From Desulfovibrionales bacterium GWA2_65_9 (GTDB taxonomy: Bacteria > Desulfobacterota > Desulfovibrionia > Desulfovibrionales > Desulfovibrionaceae), in the NCBI GenBank assembly GCA_001799475.1, contig MGTN01000156.1, positions 41,879 to 65,904 on the forward strand: 24,026 bases of DNA, read 5' to 3'. The notes under the pieces are model-generated. The model worked only from the letters and a program-made list of their open reading frames with translations, was not told the origin of the DNA and did no database searches. The translations under genes were made by a program, and so were the position numbers. The stretch's first letter is position 1, and each line of letters opens with the position of its first letter. Below are positions 8,727 through 16,998 of the stretch, one piece after another.

Positions 8727-8760
8727 AAAAAAAGCCGGGCAGGCCCCCCGCCTGCCCGGC
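8727..8760 (-). terminator. Rho-independent terminator reading leftward
   Basis: A perfect 11-bp stem is formed by GCCGGGCAGGC (8734-8744) and GCCTGCCCGGC (8750-8760), with a 5-base loop. On the - strand it is followed directly by seven T's (8733-8727). On the + strand the hairpin is followed by AAACACG, with no T-run. By sequence it is therefore a terminator for leftward transcription, although no - strand gene is evident to its right. It may still slow + strand transcripts leaving the polysaccharide operon. Confidence 0.65.
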
Positions 8761-8993
8761 AAACACGCCGGTACAACCGACATGGCCGCCGGGACGTTGC
8801 CGCCCTGCGCACAGCCCGTCTCTATCAATATTCATTCCAACACGCCCTGATTGCCTCTTCTCCTTGAATTGCTTCAAATTACATATTTTTCTTGGCCCCC
8901 CTCTAGTCAATTCCCCTTGCCTTTGGTACGGTGCAACCAGAATCCTTCCGGTTGTTCCAGAATCCCCTGGCGAATAAGCCTCCTGGAGCGCGC
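8761..8993. other. Intergenic region upstream of the NtrC-type gene; AT-rich, weak promoter candidates
   Basis: No supportable gene was found here. The part at 8821-8920 is much more A+T-rich than its surroundings. A possible + strand sigma-70 promoter is TTGCCT (8851-8856), 17 bases, TCAAAT (8874-8879), with four of six matches in each box. On the - strand, TTGACT (8910-8905) with TATGTA (8885-8880) has a long 19-base spacer. The leftward terminator at 8727-8760 would end an RNA of roughly 130-150 bases from that side. Neither promoter is convincing alone, and no GG-N10-GC sigma-54 site was seen. Confidence 0.3.
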
Positions 8994-10430
8994 ATGGCCA
9001 AGATTCTCGTGGTTGATGACGACGAACTCATCCGCGAACTGCTGGCAGACGCCGTGGGCCGACGCGGACACACAACTCTGTGCGCAGACACCCTGGCCGA
9101 GGCCAGGCGCATCCTGGCGCGCGAGCAGCCGGACTTGGTCTACCTGGACGTGCGCCTGCCGGATGGCTCGGGCATCAATGCCCTGGAGGAGATCCGCGCC
9201 AGCGCAAGCGAGCCGGAGGTCATCATCATCACCGGCCAGGGCGACCCGGACGGCGCGGAGCTGGCCCTGCGTTGCGGCGCCTGGGACTACATCGAGAAAC
9301 CCACCTCCGTTGAGCGCATGGTGCTGCCGCTCCTGCGCGCCCTGGCTTTCCGCGAGGAGAAACAACGGCGGCATGCACCGACCCTGGCCGCGGACTCGGG
9401 CATCGTGGGCACCAGCCCGAAGATGGCTGCCTGCCTGGCCCGGGCCGCCATGGCCGCGGCCAGCAGGGTCGACGTGTTCATCAGCGGCGAGACCGGTACC
9501 GGCAAGGAAGTCTTTGCCCAGGCCATCCACCAGAGCGGCAGCCGCGCCAAGAACCGCTTTGTGGTGGTGGACTGCACCACCCTGCCCGGCAACCTGGCCG
9601 AGTCCGAACTCTTCGGCCACGAGCGCGGCTCCTTCACCGGGGCCGACCGCCGCCAGACCGGGCTCATCCTGCAGGCCGACGGCGGCACCCTGTTCCTGGA
9701 CGAGGTGGGCGAGCTGCCCCTGCCCGTCCAGGCCAAGTTCCTGCGCGTGCTCCAGGAACGGCGCTTCCGGCCCCTGGGCGGCGAGGCCGAGATCAAAAGC
9801 GACTTCCGGCTGGTGGCCGCCACCAACCGCGACCTCTCGGCCATGGTCCGGCGCGGCGAGTTCCGCGACGACCTGCTCTACCGGCTGCGGGCCTTCCGCA
9901 TCGAACTGCCGCCCCTGCGCCAGCGCGAAGGGGATATCCAGGCCCTGGTGGCGGCCCATCTGACCAAGGCCGCAGAACGCGCCGGGGAAAACGTGCGCGA
10001 GGCCAGCCCCGAATACATGGAGCTGCTTGAGGCCCACGACTGGCCGGGCAATGTGCGTGAATTGATACAGACTGTGGACATGAGCCTGGTTTCGGCGCAT
10101 GGTGAGCATATCCTCCTGCCGCAGCACCTGCCGCTAGACCTGCGCGTGCGGCTCATGCGCCGCAGCGTGTCCGACAGGGCGGAGGCCGGGCAAGGGGCCG
10201 CCTTGGACCAAGCCGACCACATGCCAGGGCACAGCGGGGTGCCCATGCCCTGGCGCGAGCACCGCTTACGCGTGCTGGACAAGGCCGAGCGGGCCTACTT
10301 TTCGGCTCTGTTGCGGCAGACAGGGGGCGATGCGGCGCAGGCCGCGCAGCTGTCCGGCCTCAAGTCCGCAAGATTGTATGAACTTCTGGCCAAGCATGGA
10401 CTGCTCAAGGCCCAACGCGGCCACGAGTAG
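8994..10430 (+). CDS. NtrC-family sigma-54-dependent response regulator
   Basis: The protein has 478 residues. The receiver domain (about 1-120) has acidic pocket residues in VVDDDE, phospho-acceptor Asp52 (YLDVRLPDGSG) and the IEKP lysine. The AAA+ domain (about 140-375) has Walker A GETGTGKE at 165-172, the sigma-54 contact loop GSFTGA at 212-217 (Ser in place of the common second-position Ala), and Walker B GGTLFLDEVGE. The C-terminal Fis-type helix-turn-helix is QAAQLSGLKSARLYELLAKH. It activates sigma-54 promoters after phosphorylation, probably by a kinase encoded downstream. The ATG at 8994 is preferred over GTG 8931 because TGGAG lies 5 bases upstream and the receiver starts directly with MAKILVVDDD. 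It appears to be transcribed from the preceding AT-rich region. Confidence 0.93.
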   Translation: MAKILVVDDDELIRELLADAVGRRGHTTLCADTLAEARRILAREQPDLVYLDVRLPDGSGINALEEIRASASEPEVIIITGQGDPDGAELALRCGAWDYIEKPTSVERMVLPLLRALAFREEKQRRHAPTLAADSGIVGTSPKMAACLARAAMAAASRVDVFISGETGTGKEVFAQAIHQSGSRAKNRFVVVDCTTLPGNLAESELFGHERGSFTGADRRQTGLILQADGGTLFLDEVGELPLPVQAKFLRVLQERRFRPLGGEAEIKSDFRLVAATNRDLSAMVRRGEFRDDLLYRLRAFRIELPPLRQREGDIQALVAAHLTKAAERAGENVREASPEYMELLEAHDWPGNVRELIQTVDMSLVSAHGEHILLPQHLPLDLRVRLMRRSVSDRAEAGQGAALDQADHMPGHSGVPMPWREHRLRVLDKAERAYFSALLRQTGGDAAQAAQLSGLKSARLYELLAKHGLLKAQRGHE

Positions 10431-10593
10431 ATTCCGGAATTTCCGGAATGCTGCGCGCGCGCATGGGACGAATTCTGGCCACGTCCAGTCTGGACAGTGA
10501 CTTAGCGATGCGCTGAGCATTGGAATGGTTCTTGATAACCTGCACCAAGGCGGTGGAGCGATCCCCGCCCCTGTCTGCGAGGGGGAGAGCGAA
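10431..10593. other. Intergenic region with two dyad-symmetry sites
   Basis: Immediately after the regulator's stop lie overlapping palindromes, ATTCCGGAAT followed by TTCCGGAAT (10431-10449). At 10483-10495 there is a further perfect dyad, GTCCAG-T-CTGGAC. Both could be operator sites for the region's regulators, or the first could be a weak transcript-end structure; neither is followed by a T-run. An in-frame ATG at 10525 exists, but the strong ribosome site belongs to 10594. No convincing promoter was seen. Confidence 0.35.
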
Positions 10594-10962
10594 ATGGTCA
10601 AGATTCTCATCGCTGAAGACGACGCCCTGTCCCAGAAATTCGTGGGCACCGTGGTGGACCGCATGGGCCACTGCGCCTTTGTGAGCCCCAACGGCCGCCA
10701 CGCCTGGGATGCGCTCTGCGCCGAGAACCGTTTCGACATGCTCATCACCGACATCATGATGCCGGTCATGGATGGCACCACGCTCATCCGCACCATCCGC
10801 GCGGACAAGCGCTTCGCCACCATGCCCATCGTCATCATGTCCGCCTTCATCGGCGTCAACGACATCGCTGGCCTGCTGGAGATCGGCGCCACCTGGTTCA
10901 TGGCCAAGCCCGTGGACCGGGCCACCCTCGAGGACTACATCAACCGGGCCATAAAGAAATAA
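10594..10962 (+). CDS. Single-domain response regulator (CheY-like receiver)
   Basis: This 122-residue protein is only a receiver domain: acidic residues AEDD (8-10), phospho-acceptor Asp53 in ITDIMMPVMDG, Ser83 in the switch region and Lys105 in the AKP motif. There is no output domain, so it acts either through protein contact or as a phosphate shuttle or sink in a relay. The ATG at 10594 lies 6 bases after a very strong GGGGGAG site. An upstream in-frame ATG at 10525 would add 23 residues that do not belong to the receiver fold. It precedes the large hybrid kinase by 28 bases and is very likely its partner. Confidence 0.9.
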   Translation: MVKILIAEDDALSQKFVGTVVDRMGHCAFVSPNGRHAWDALCAENRFDMLITDIMMPVMDGTTLIRTIRADKRFATMPIVIMSAFIGVNDIAGLLEIGATWFMAKPVDRATLEDYINRAIKK

Positions 10963-10990
10963 CACGGCTGGCCCCCGTGCGGAGTGCCCC

Positions 10991-13900
10991 ATGCCCAGCG
11001 ACCCGCCAGCGGTCCCGCACAGGGACCAGGCCTGCCCTGCACAGGCGGGCCGCGCAGCACCCGGCGGCTTCCTGGGCCCCATAACCGCCCGCCTCTGCCT
11101 CGTCCTGCTGCTTTTAAGCGGCTTTGTTCCCGGGCTCATTCCCGGCCACGGTGCCACGGCGCTGGCCGCCCCCGCCGCAACCCCAGAACGTTCCAACTCC
11201 GCGCTGTCCGGCCCCGGCGTTTCGCCCCCTGTCGTCCCGGCTCCCCGCCCCCTGCAGAAAGAACTTCTCGCCGCAGTCCCGGCCAACCTGCCGCCGCTCT
11301 ATGTTCCCGCCGCCGATGGCGGCCCCGGCGGGTTCGCCGTGGAGCTGCTGCGCCGGGTGGCGGCAGAGGCCGGCCTCAGCCTGCGCATCATCACCACAGC
11401 CACCACAAGCGCGGCCGAGCTGCTGCTGCGCCAGGGCCGGGTCCAGGTCCTGCCCGGCCTGGGCGTCAGCCCGGCCCGGGAGCAGGCCCTGGGCTTCACC
11501 CGGCCCTTTGAGACCCTGCCCGTGCACATCTTCTTCCGTGCCGGAACGCCTCCCCTGGAGAACCTCGAGGCCCTGGCCGGCAAACGGGTGGCGCTGGTGG
11601 CCGGAAGCATTCCCGTGGAGCGGCTGATGGGCCGGGCAGAGCTGAACATCCTGCTCACCCAGACCCTGGCCGAGGCCATCTTCGATGTGCTCGCAGGCCA
11701 GGCCGACGCCCTGGTCCACCTCGCGCCCGTCGTGCAGCAGGCCGCCCACGCCGCAGGGGTGGAGCACAAGCTCGGCCAAAGCGCCCGCCCCCTGTTCGAG
11801 GTCGGCCGGGCCCTGGCCGTGGGCCGTGACAACCCGCAGCTGCTGGAGCGGCTGGACACGGCCCTGGGCCGCTTCCATGACACCCAGGACTTCCGCGAGC
11901 TGTATCGCCAATGGCATCCCGCGCCGAGGCCGTCCCAGTTTTCGCCCGTGGCGCTCTGGACCATGGCCGCCCTGGCGGCTGCCCTCACCGCCACGCTTTT
12001 GGGCTGGCACTATGCCTCGCTCCTGCGCCTGAACCGCAGGCTCAGGCTGACCGTCAGCGAGCGCGACCAGGCGCTCACCGCCCAGGGCCTCACCGAGGAA
12101 CGCCTGGAGGCCCTGTTCACCCTGGCCCACATGGAGACCGCCAGCACCGGGGAGCTCGTGGACTTCGCCCTGGAGCAGGGCGTGCGCCTCACCGGCAGCA
12201 AGACCGGGTACCTGTACTTCGTCAGCGGCGAAGACATCGACCTGGGCCAGTTCGCCTGGTCCAAGTCGACTCGCGAGGGCTGCGCGCTGCTGCCCACCCT
12301 GGCCGGCGCGCCCCCCTACCCCATGGACCAGGCCGGGCTCTGGGCCGAGTGCCTGCGCACCCTCACTGCATCCATCATCAACGACTACCCCGCGCACCCG
12401 GGTGGCAAGACTTTGCCCGGAGGGCACGCCCCGGTCGAGCGGCACATGGGCGTGCCCCTGGTGGAGGATGGCCGCGCCCTGGCCATGTTCGGCGTGGGCA
12501 ACAAGCCCGAGCCGTACGACGACACCGACGCGCGCCAGCTCCAGCTCTTTCTCTCCGGCCTGTGGCGCGTGCTGAAGGCCCGCCGCGACGCCAACGCCAT
12601 CCGCCAGGCCAAGGACTTCGCCGAGAGCCTGCTTGAGGGCGCCAACATCATGATCGTGGGCCTGGACCGCTCCGGCCGGGTCACGCTCTTCAACGCCGCG
12701 GCGGAACGCATCACCGGCTACGCCCGCAGCGAAATGCTGGGCCGCGACTGGGTCAGCACCATGTACCCCGGCAGGCAGGCGCAGGCCATCGCCGCCCGTT
12801 TCCAACAAATCATGGTCGGCACGCTTGGCATTCCCCTGCACGACGAGTCCTCGCTGCTGGTCAAGGATGGCCGACGGCGGCTCATCTCCTGGCAGAACAG
12901 CCTGCTCCGGCAGGATGACGAGACCACCGGCCTCATCGCCTTTGGCATCGACATCACTAAGCGCAGAAAGGCCGAGGAGGCGCTCCAGGCTCAGAACAGC
13001 GAAATCCGGACCCTGTTTGACAGCGTTCCGGCCCTGATCTTCTACAAAAGCCTGGACAACCGCGTTCTGCGGGCCAACGAGGCCTGGTTCAAGATCCTGG
13101 GCCTGGATGAGTCCATCCTTGGCGTCCCGCTGGAAGAGATCTTCCCAAGGGAGCTCGCCAGGAAACTCCATCAGGACGACATTGAGGTCTTCCAAAGCGG
13201 CCAGGCCAAGATGAACATCCTGGAGGAGGTCGCCACGCCCCAGGGGCCACGCCGGTTCATCACCCACAAGCTGCCCCGGCGCGACGCCACGGGCGCGATC
13301 ACCGGGCTGGTCTGCATCGCCAGCGACCTCACCGAACTCCACCTGGCCGAAGAGGCCCTGGCCCAGAGCGAGGAAAAATTCCGCACCCTGGCCGAGGACT
13401 CCCCGGCCCTCATCTGCCGGTACCTGCCCAACGGATGCATCAGCTACGTCAACCAGACCTACTGCGCCGCCTTTGGCAAGACCGCAGAAGAGCTTCTGGG
13501 CAAGTGCTTCCTCGATCTGGTGCCCGCGGAGGAGCGCGAGGGCATCCTGGCGCACCTGCGCTCCTTCTCCCCCCAGGCCCCGGTCACCACCTACGAGCAC
13601 CAGGTCATTCTGCCCGGTGGCGGCATCGGCTGGCAGAGCTGGACCGACCGCGCCCTGTATGACGCGGCGGGCAACCTCACCGCCTTCCAGAGCGTGGGCC
13701 TGGACATCACCGCACGCAAGCTGGCCGAGGTCGAATCAAAGCGCCTGCACCGGGCCATCGAGCAGGCCGCCGAGGGCGTGCTCATCACCGACAAGTCCGG
13801 CACCATCACCTACATCAACCCCGCCCTGGAACGCATGACCGGACTCTCCGGCGCCGAGGCCAGGACAAGCGGGCTGCCCATGCTTGAGGTCCAGCAGACC

Positions 13901-15256
13901 GTGCTGCAGCACCAGGATTCCGTGGTGCATCCGGACGAGGGCGGGGGCGTGTGGCGCGGCGCCAGCTCCTTTGCCCGGCCAAACGGGCAGAACGTGGAGG
14001 TGGAGTTCACCGTCTCGGCCATCCACGACACCGACGGCGAGGTCATCAGCTTCGTGGCCGTGTGCCGCGACGTCACCGAAAAGCGGCTCCTGGAGCGCCA
14101 GCTCTGGCAGGCCCAGAAGATGGAGGCCTTGGGCACCCTGGCCGGGGGCATTGCCCATGACTTCAACAACATCCTGGCCTCCATCATGGGCTTCACTGAG
14201 CTTGCGCTGGACGACACCCCGCCCGAGAGCCGGGCCAGGGGCAGCCTGACGCGCGTGCTCAAGGCCAGCAGCCGCGCCAAGGAGCTGGTGCGCCAGATCC
14301 TCACCTTCAGCCGCCGCGCCGACCGCGAGCAGCGCACCCTCCTGGCCGACCAGGTCATCGCCGAGGCCCTGCGGCTCATGGAAGCCTCCCTGCCCAAGGA
14401 CGTCGAGATCACAGCCAGCATGCAGGCCCAGGGCTGCGCCATCCTGGCCGATCCCTCACAGATCCACCAGATCGTCATGAACCTGTGCACCAACGCCGCC
14501 CAGGCCATGAAGGACGGCGGCGGCATGGGCGTGCGCACGCAGGTGGTCCGCCTGGGCGACGACTCCACGGCCCAGGCGCACAGGCTGCCCCCCGGGCAGT
14601 ACCTGTCCCTGACCGTGGAGGACACCGGGCCGGGCATCGCGCCCGATGTCCTGGGCCGCATCTTCGACCCCTTCTTCACCACCAAGGACTCCGGCGAGGG
14701 CACCGGGCTCGGCTTGGCCGTGGTCCATGGCATCGTCTCCAGCCTGGGCGGCACGGTCTTCGCCCAGAGTGAGCCCGGCTCTGGCGCACGTTTCACGGTG
14801 CTGCTGCCCATGGCCCAAGCCTGCCCCAGCCCAGCGCACGAGCCCCGGCCAAGCAGCCCCAAGGGCCGCGAGCGCATCCTCCTGGTGGACGACGAGACCG
14901 ACCTGCTCGACCTGGTCTGCCAGACCCTGGAGCCCCTGGGCTATCAGGTGGCCGCCCACAGCCTGCCCGAGGACGCGCTGGGGGCCTTTTTGGCCAACCC
15001 GCAGTCCTTTGACCTCGTGCTCACCGACCAGAGCATGCCCCGGCTCACCGGCCTCCAGCTGGCCGCGCGCCTGCGCGAGGTGCGACCAAACCTGCCCATC
15101 GTCCTGTGCACCGGCCTGAGCATGGTCATCCCCCCCGACCACCTCCAGGCCCTGGGCGAAGCCTGGCTGCTCACCAAGCCCTTCTCCACGAGCGAGCTGG
15201 CACGGGTGGTCCGTCAGGCGCTCTCAAGCATCCAGGGGGGAGACAATGGCTCATAA
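10991..15256 (+). CDS. Membrane hybrid sensor histidine kinase (SBP-like sensor, GAF, four PAS, HisKA, HATPase, receiver)
   Basis: The protein has 1421 residues. A hydrophobic leader lies near 33-57. A periplasmic solute-binding-like domain (about 85-308, PF00497-like) is followed by a transmembrane helix (about 318-340). The cytoplasmic part has a GAF-like domain (about 374-534) and four PAS domains (about 541-657, 670-786, 795-914 and 919-1035). HisKA has GGIAHDFNN with phospho-acceptor His1056. The ATPase shows NLCTNAAQAM, VEDTGPGIAPD, FDPFFTTK and GTGLGLAVVHG. The C-terminal receiver has Asp1346 in LTDQSMPR. The kinase should sense a small molecule outside and redox or ligand signals inside, then relay to its own receiver. 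GGAG lies 6 bases before the ATG. The next receiver gene overlaps by 11 bases, marking them as one system. Confidence 0.92.
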   Translation: MPSDPPAVPHRDQACPAQAGRAAPGGFLGPITARLCLVLLLLSGFVPGLIPGHGATALAAPAATPERSNSALSGPGVSPPVVPAPRPLQKELLAAVPANLPPLYVPAADGGPGGFAVELLRRVAAEAGLSLRIITTATTSAAELLLRQGRVQVLPGLGVSPAREQALGFTRPFETLPVHIFFRAGTPPLENLEALAGKRVALVAGSIPVERLMGRAELNILLTQTLAEAIFDVLAGQADALVHLAPVVQQAAHAAGVEHKLGQSARPLFEVGRALAVGRDNPQLLERLDTALGRFHDTQDFRELYRQWHPAPRPSQFSPVALWTMAALAAALTATLLGWHYASLLRLNRRLRLTVSERDQALTAQGLTEERLEALFTLAHMETASTGELVDFALEQGVRLTGSKTGYLYFVSGEDIDLGQFAWSKSTREGCALLPTLAGAPPYPMDQAGLWAECLRTLTASIINDYPAHPGGKTLPGGHAPVERHMGVPLVEDGRALAMFGVGNKPEPYDDTDARQLQLFLSGLWRVLKARRDANAIRQAKDFAESLLEGANIMIVGLDRSGRVTLFNAAAERITGYARSEMLGRDWVSTMYPGRQAQAIAARFQQIMVGTLGIPLHDESSLLVKDGRRRLISWQNSLLRQDDETTGLIAFGIDITKRRKAEEALQAQNSEIRTLFDSVPALIFYKSLDNRVLRANEAWFKILGLDESILGVPLEEIFPRELARKLHQDDIEVFQSGQAKMNILEEVATPQGPRRFITHKLPRRDATGAITGLVCIASDLTELHLAEEALAQSEEKFRTLAEDSPALICRYLPNGCISYVNQTYCAAFGKTAEELLGKCFLDLVPAEEREGILAHLRSFSPQAPVTTYEHQVILPGGGIGWQSWTDRALYDAAGNLTAFQSVGLDITARKLAEVESKRLHRAIEQAAEGVLITDKSGTITYINPALERMTGLSGAEARTSGLPMLEVQQTVLQHQDSVVHPDEGGGVWRGASSFARPNGQNVEVEFTVSAIHDTDGEVISFVAVCRDVTEKRLLERQLWQAQKMEALGTLAGGIAHDFNNILASIMGFTELALDDTPPESRARGSLTRVLKASSRAKELVRQILTFSRRADREQRTLLADQVIAEALRLMEASLPKDVEITASMQAQGCAILADPSQIHQIVMNLCTNAAQAMKDGGGMGVRTQVVRLGDDSTAQAHRLPPGQYLSLTVEDTGPGIAPDVLGRIFDPFFTTKDSGEGTGLGLAVVHGIVSSLGGTVFAQSEPGSGARFTVLLPMAQACPSPAHEPRPSSPKGRERILLVDDETDLLDLVCQTLEPLGYQVAAHSLPEDALGAFLANPQSFDLVLTDQSMPRLTGLQLAARLREVRPNLPIVLCTGLSMVIPPDHLQALGEAWLLTKPFSTSELARVVRQALSSIQGGDNGS

Positions 15257-15617
15257 AATTCTGGTTGTTGACGACGATGCGGATGTGCGCGACATGGTCT
15301 GTTGCACGCTTACGGCCAGCGGCTACGAGGCCATCCCGGCAGCTGGCGGACGGCAGGCCGTGGAGTTCCTGGAGCAGAGCACCCCGGACCTCGTCATCAC
15401 CGACGTGGTCATGCCCGAGGTGGACGGCTTCGAGGTGCTGCTGAAGCTCCGGCTGCTGACCCCCGGCGTTCGTGCGCTGGTCATGAGCGGCGGCGGACGC
15501 GTCGAGCCGGAAGTATACCTGGACATGGCCCGCCGCCTGGGAGCACGCTCAATCCTGCGCAAGCCCTTCACCAGGGCCGAGATGCTCAGCGCCGTCGAGC
15601 AGGCCCTGAACCCCTGA
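15246..15617 (+). CDS. Single-domain response regulator (CheY-like receiver)
   Basis: This 123-residue receiver has VVDDDADV at its start, phospho-acceptor Asp53 in ITDVVMPEVDG, Ser81 and Lys106 (LRKPF). No DNA-binding or enzymatic output domain follows. Its ATG lies inside the last codons of the hybrid kinase, 3 bases after a GGGGGGAG run, so its synthesis is coupled to the kinase. With the receiver in the kinase and the one upstream, three receivers surround a single kinase core, which suggests a branched or competitive phosphate flow. The true target is not visible in the sequence. Confidence 0.9.
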   Translation: MAHKILVVDDDADVRDMVCCTLTASGYEAIPAAGGRQAVEFLEQSTPDLVITDVVMPEVDGFEVLLKLRLLTPGVRALVMSGGGRVEPEVYLDMARRLGARSILRKPFTRAEMLSAVEQALNP

Positions 15618-15643
15618 ACAGCTCACCCGGCCAAGGAGATTCC

Positions 15644-16153
15644 ATGCCCTCGGACATGACACCGCTGACTCAGGCCTTTGTGCACCAGTCCCTGGCCGCC
15701 GCCAAAAACCGCGTGCGCGCGAGCAAGGCCGTCCAGGACGGCCAGCCTGACGCGGCCCTGGCCCTGCGCGCCCTGGCCGAGGCCCAGGAGGTGCACGCCA
15801 AGAAGGCCCTGACCTTCCTGCGCGGGCGCATCGGCACCAGCGCCGAGAACCTGGCCCTGGCCCTGCAGGAAGCCCGCGAGATGGCCGTCTACGCCCTGGG
15901 CTGGACCGTGCAGTCCGAGGCCGAGGCCGACAAGGCCGCTGGTGCGCTGTTGACCCAGATGGCCCGCGCCGTGCAAAGCCACCTGGCCCTGCCCGGCCTC
16001 ACGCAGCCCGGCCCGGCCCAAGGCGATGTTGGCGCGCGCTATTACGTCTGCGTCATCTGCGGGCACGTCCACGTGAGCGCTGCGGGCGAAGCGCCGGGCC
16101 GCTGCCCCGTGTGCCAGGCCGTGCCGGAGAAATTCAACGAGGTCACGGTCTAG
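15644..16153 (+). CDS. Rubrerythrin-like protein with C-terminal rubredoxin-type iron site
   Basis: This 169-residue protein has an N-terminal all-helical ferritin-like region (about 1-120) and a short C-terminal rubredoxin-like domain. The latter has Cys136/Cys139 (CVICG) and Cys154/Cys157 (CPVC) to bind one iron. Rubrerythrins reduce peroxide using a diiron site. Set by eye against Desulfovibrio rubrerythrin, the helix-1 Glu is Gln15, the helix-2 ExxH becomes Q48-x-x-H51 and the helix-4 ExxH becomes V110-x-x-H113, while E76/E79 may remain on helix 3. The diiron site therefore looks damaged. AAGGAG lies 5 bases before the ATG. Its place in a signalling operon would suit a redox-sensing or electron-transfer role, which is inference. 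Confidence 0.75.
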   Translation: MPSDMTPLTQAFVHQSLAAAKNRVRASKAVQDGQPDAALALRALAEAQEVHAKKALTFLRGRIGTSAENLALALQEAREMAVYALGWTVQSEAEADKAAGALLTQMARAVQSHLALPGLTQPGPAQGDVGARYYVCVICGHVHVSAAGEAPGRCPVCQAVPEKFNEVTV

Positions 16154-16158
16154 CCCCC

Positions 16159-16986
16159 ATGCTGGCGGAGGCCGTCAAATACGCCGCAGCGCGCCTGCAC
16201 GGCCAGGGCGACCCCCACGGGCACCTGGCCCAGCAGGTGGCCATCTGGGCGCGCCACAAGCGCCACCGCGCGGCCTGGGAGCCACACCTGGCGCGCTGCA
16301 AGGCCCTGGCCCTGGCCTCTGCCCGGACCTGCCCGGAGGACGCGCGGCGCACGGCCCTGGTGCTGGGCTCCGGGCTGCTGCTGGATGTGCCGCTGGATGA
16401 GCTTTCCGCCCTGTTTCAGACCGTGGTCCTGGCCGACATGGCCTTTGTGCCCGAGGTCCGCGCCAAGGCCGCCCGCCTGGGCAACGTGGAGACGCTGGAG
16501 ATCGACCTGACGGGGCGGCTGGACCGGCTGCCAGGGGCCCTGGCCGGGCCGCTGCCGATCACTTTGACCGAGGTGGGCGGGCCAACAGGACTGGCCGGAC
16601 TGGCAGGATTGGCGGCAACCCTGCCAGGGCTTGATTTCGCCTACTCGGCGAACCTGCTCTCGCAACTGCCGCTGTTCGCCCTGGACGCGCTGCCGCCCGA
16701 CATGGAGCAGGAACGCCAAGAGGAACTGGCTGCAGAGCTGGTGCGCCAGCATCTGGAGGGGCTCAAGGCCCTGGGCTGCCCGGCCTGCCTGGTCACGGAC
16801 GTGACCGAACGCGGCCTGCGCCAGGGGGCCGTTGACTACGAGGCCGACCTGCTCTTCGGGGTGGAGCCCGGCCTGGCTGGCGAGACCTGGGTCTGGGACA
16901 TGGCCCCGGACGGGGAGGCCGTGCGCGGCCTGGATGTTGAGCGGGTGGTGCTCGGCGTTTCAAACGTCCGGGCCGCAACAGCCTGA
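16159..16986 (+). CDS. Unrecognised protein with a Rossmann-like, methyltransferase-like core
   Basis: I do not recognise this 275-residue protein as a named family. The middle has ALVLGSGLLLDVPLDEL (about 66-82), then VVLADMAF (89-96) and LEIDLTG (113-119). This strand-loop spacing resembles motifs I-III of class I methyltransferases, but the glycine motif is GSGLLLD and substrate motifs are not evident. The N-terminal ~60 residues are helical and rich in His, Arg and Ala. There are no membrane segments. The ATG at 16159 has no good ribosome site; GTG 16111 is an in-frame alternative that would overlap the upstream gene by 43 bases. It starts 5 bases after the rubrerythrin-like gene and ends 12 bases before the next kinase, so it belongs to this operon. 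Confidence 0.7.
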   Translation: MLAEAVKYAAARLHGQGDPHGHLAQQVAIWARHKRHRAAWEPHLARCKALALASARTCPEDARRTALVLGSGLLLDVPLDELSALFQTVVLADMAFVPEVRAKAARLGNVETLEIDLTGRLDRLPGALAGPLPITLTEVGGPTGLAGLAGLAATLPGLDFAYSANLLSQLPLFALDALPPDMEQERQEELAAELVRQHLEGLKALGCPACLVTDVTERGLRQGAVDYEADLLFGVEPGLAGETWVWDMAPDGEAVRGLDVERVVLGVSNVRAATA

Positions 16987-16998
16987 TCCGAGGGAAAC

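Noticed and set aside
8710..8910. A 66-codon - strand reading frame, including a shorter MNIDRDG... part, over the AT-rich intergenic region
   Set aside because: It runs through the leftward terminator hairpin, lacks a good ribosome site and has no recognisable protein features.
8931..8993. GTG start extending the NtrC-type regulator by 21 residues
   Set aside because: The receiver fold begins at MAKILVVDDD and TGGAG lies 5 bases before ATG 8994.
11114..13600. An 828-codon - strand frame inside the hybrid kinase gene
   Set aside because: It is composed of Gly/Gln/Val/Leu-rich low-complexity sequence typical of antisense frames in high-G+C genes, and the + strand has continuous known domains.
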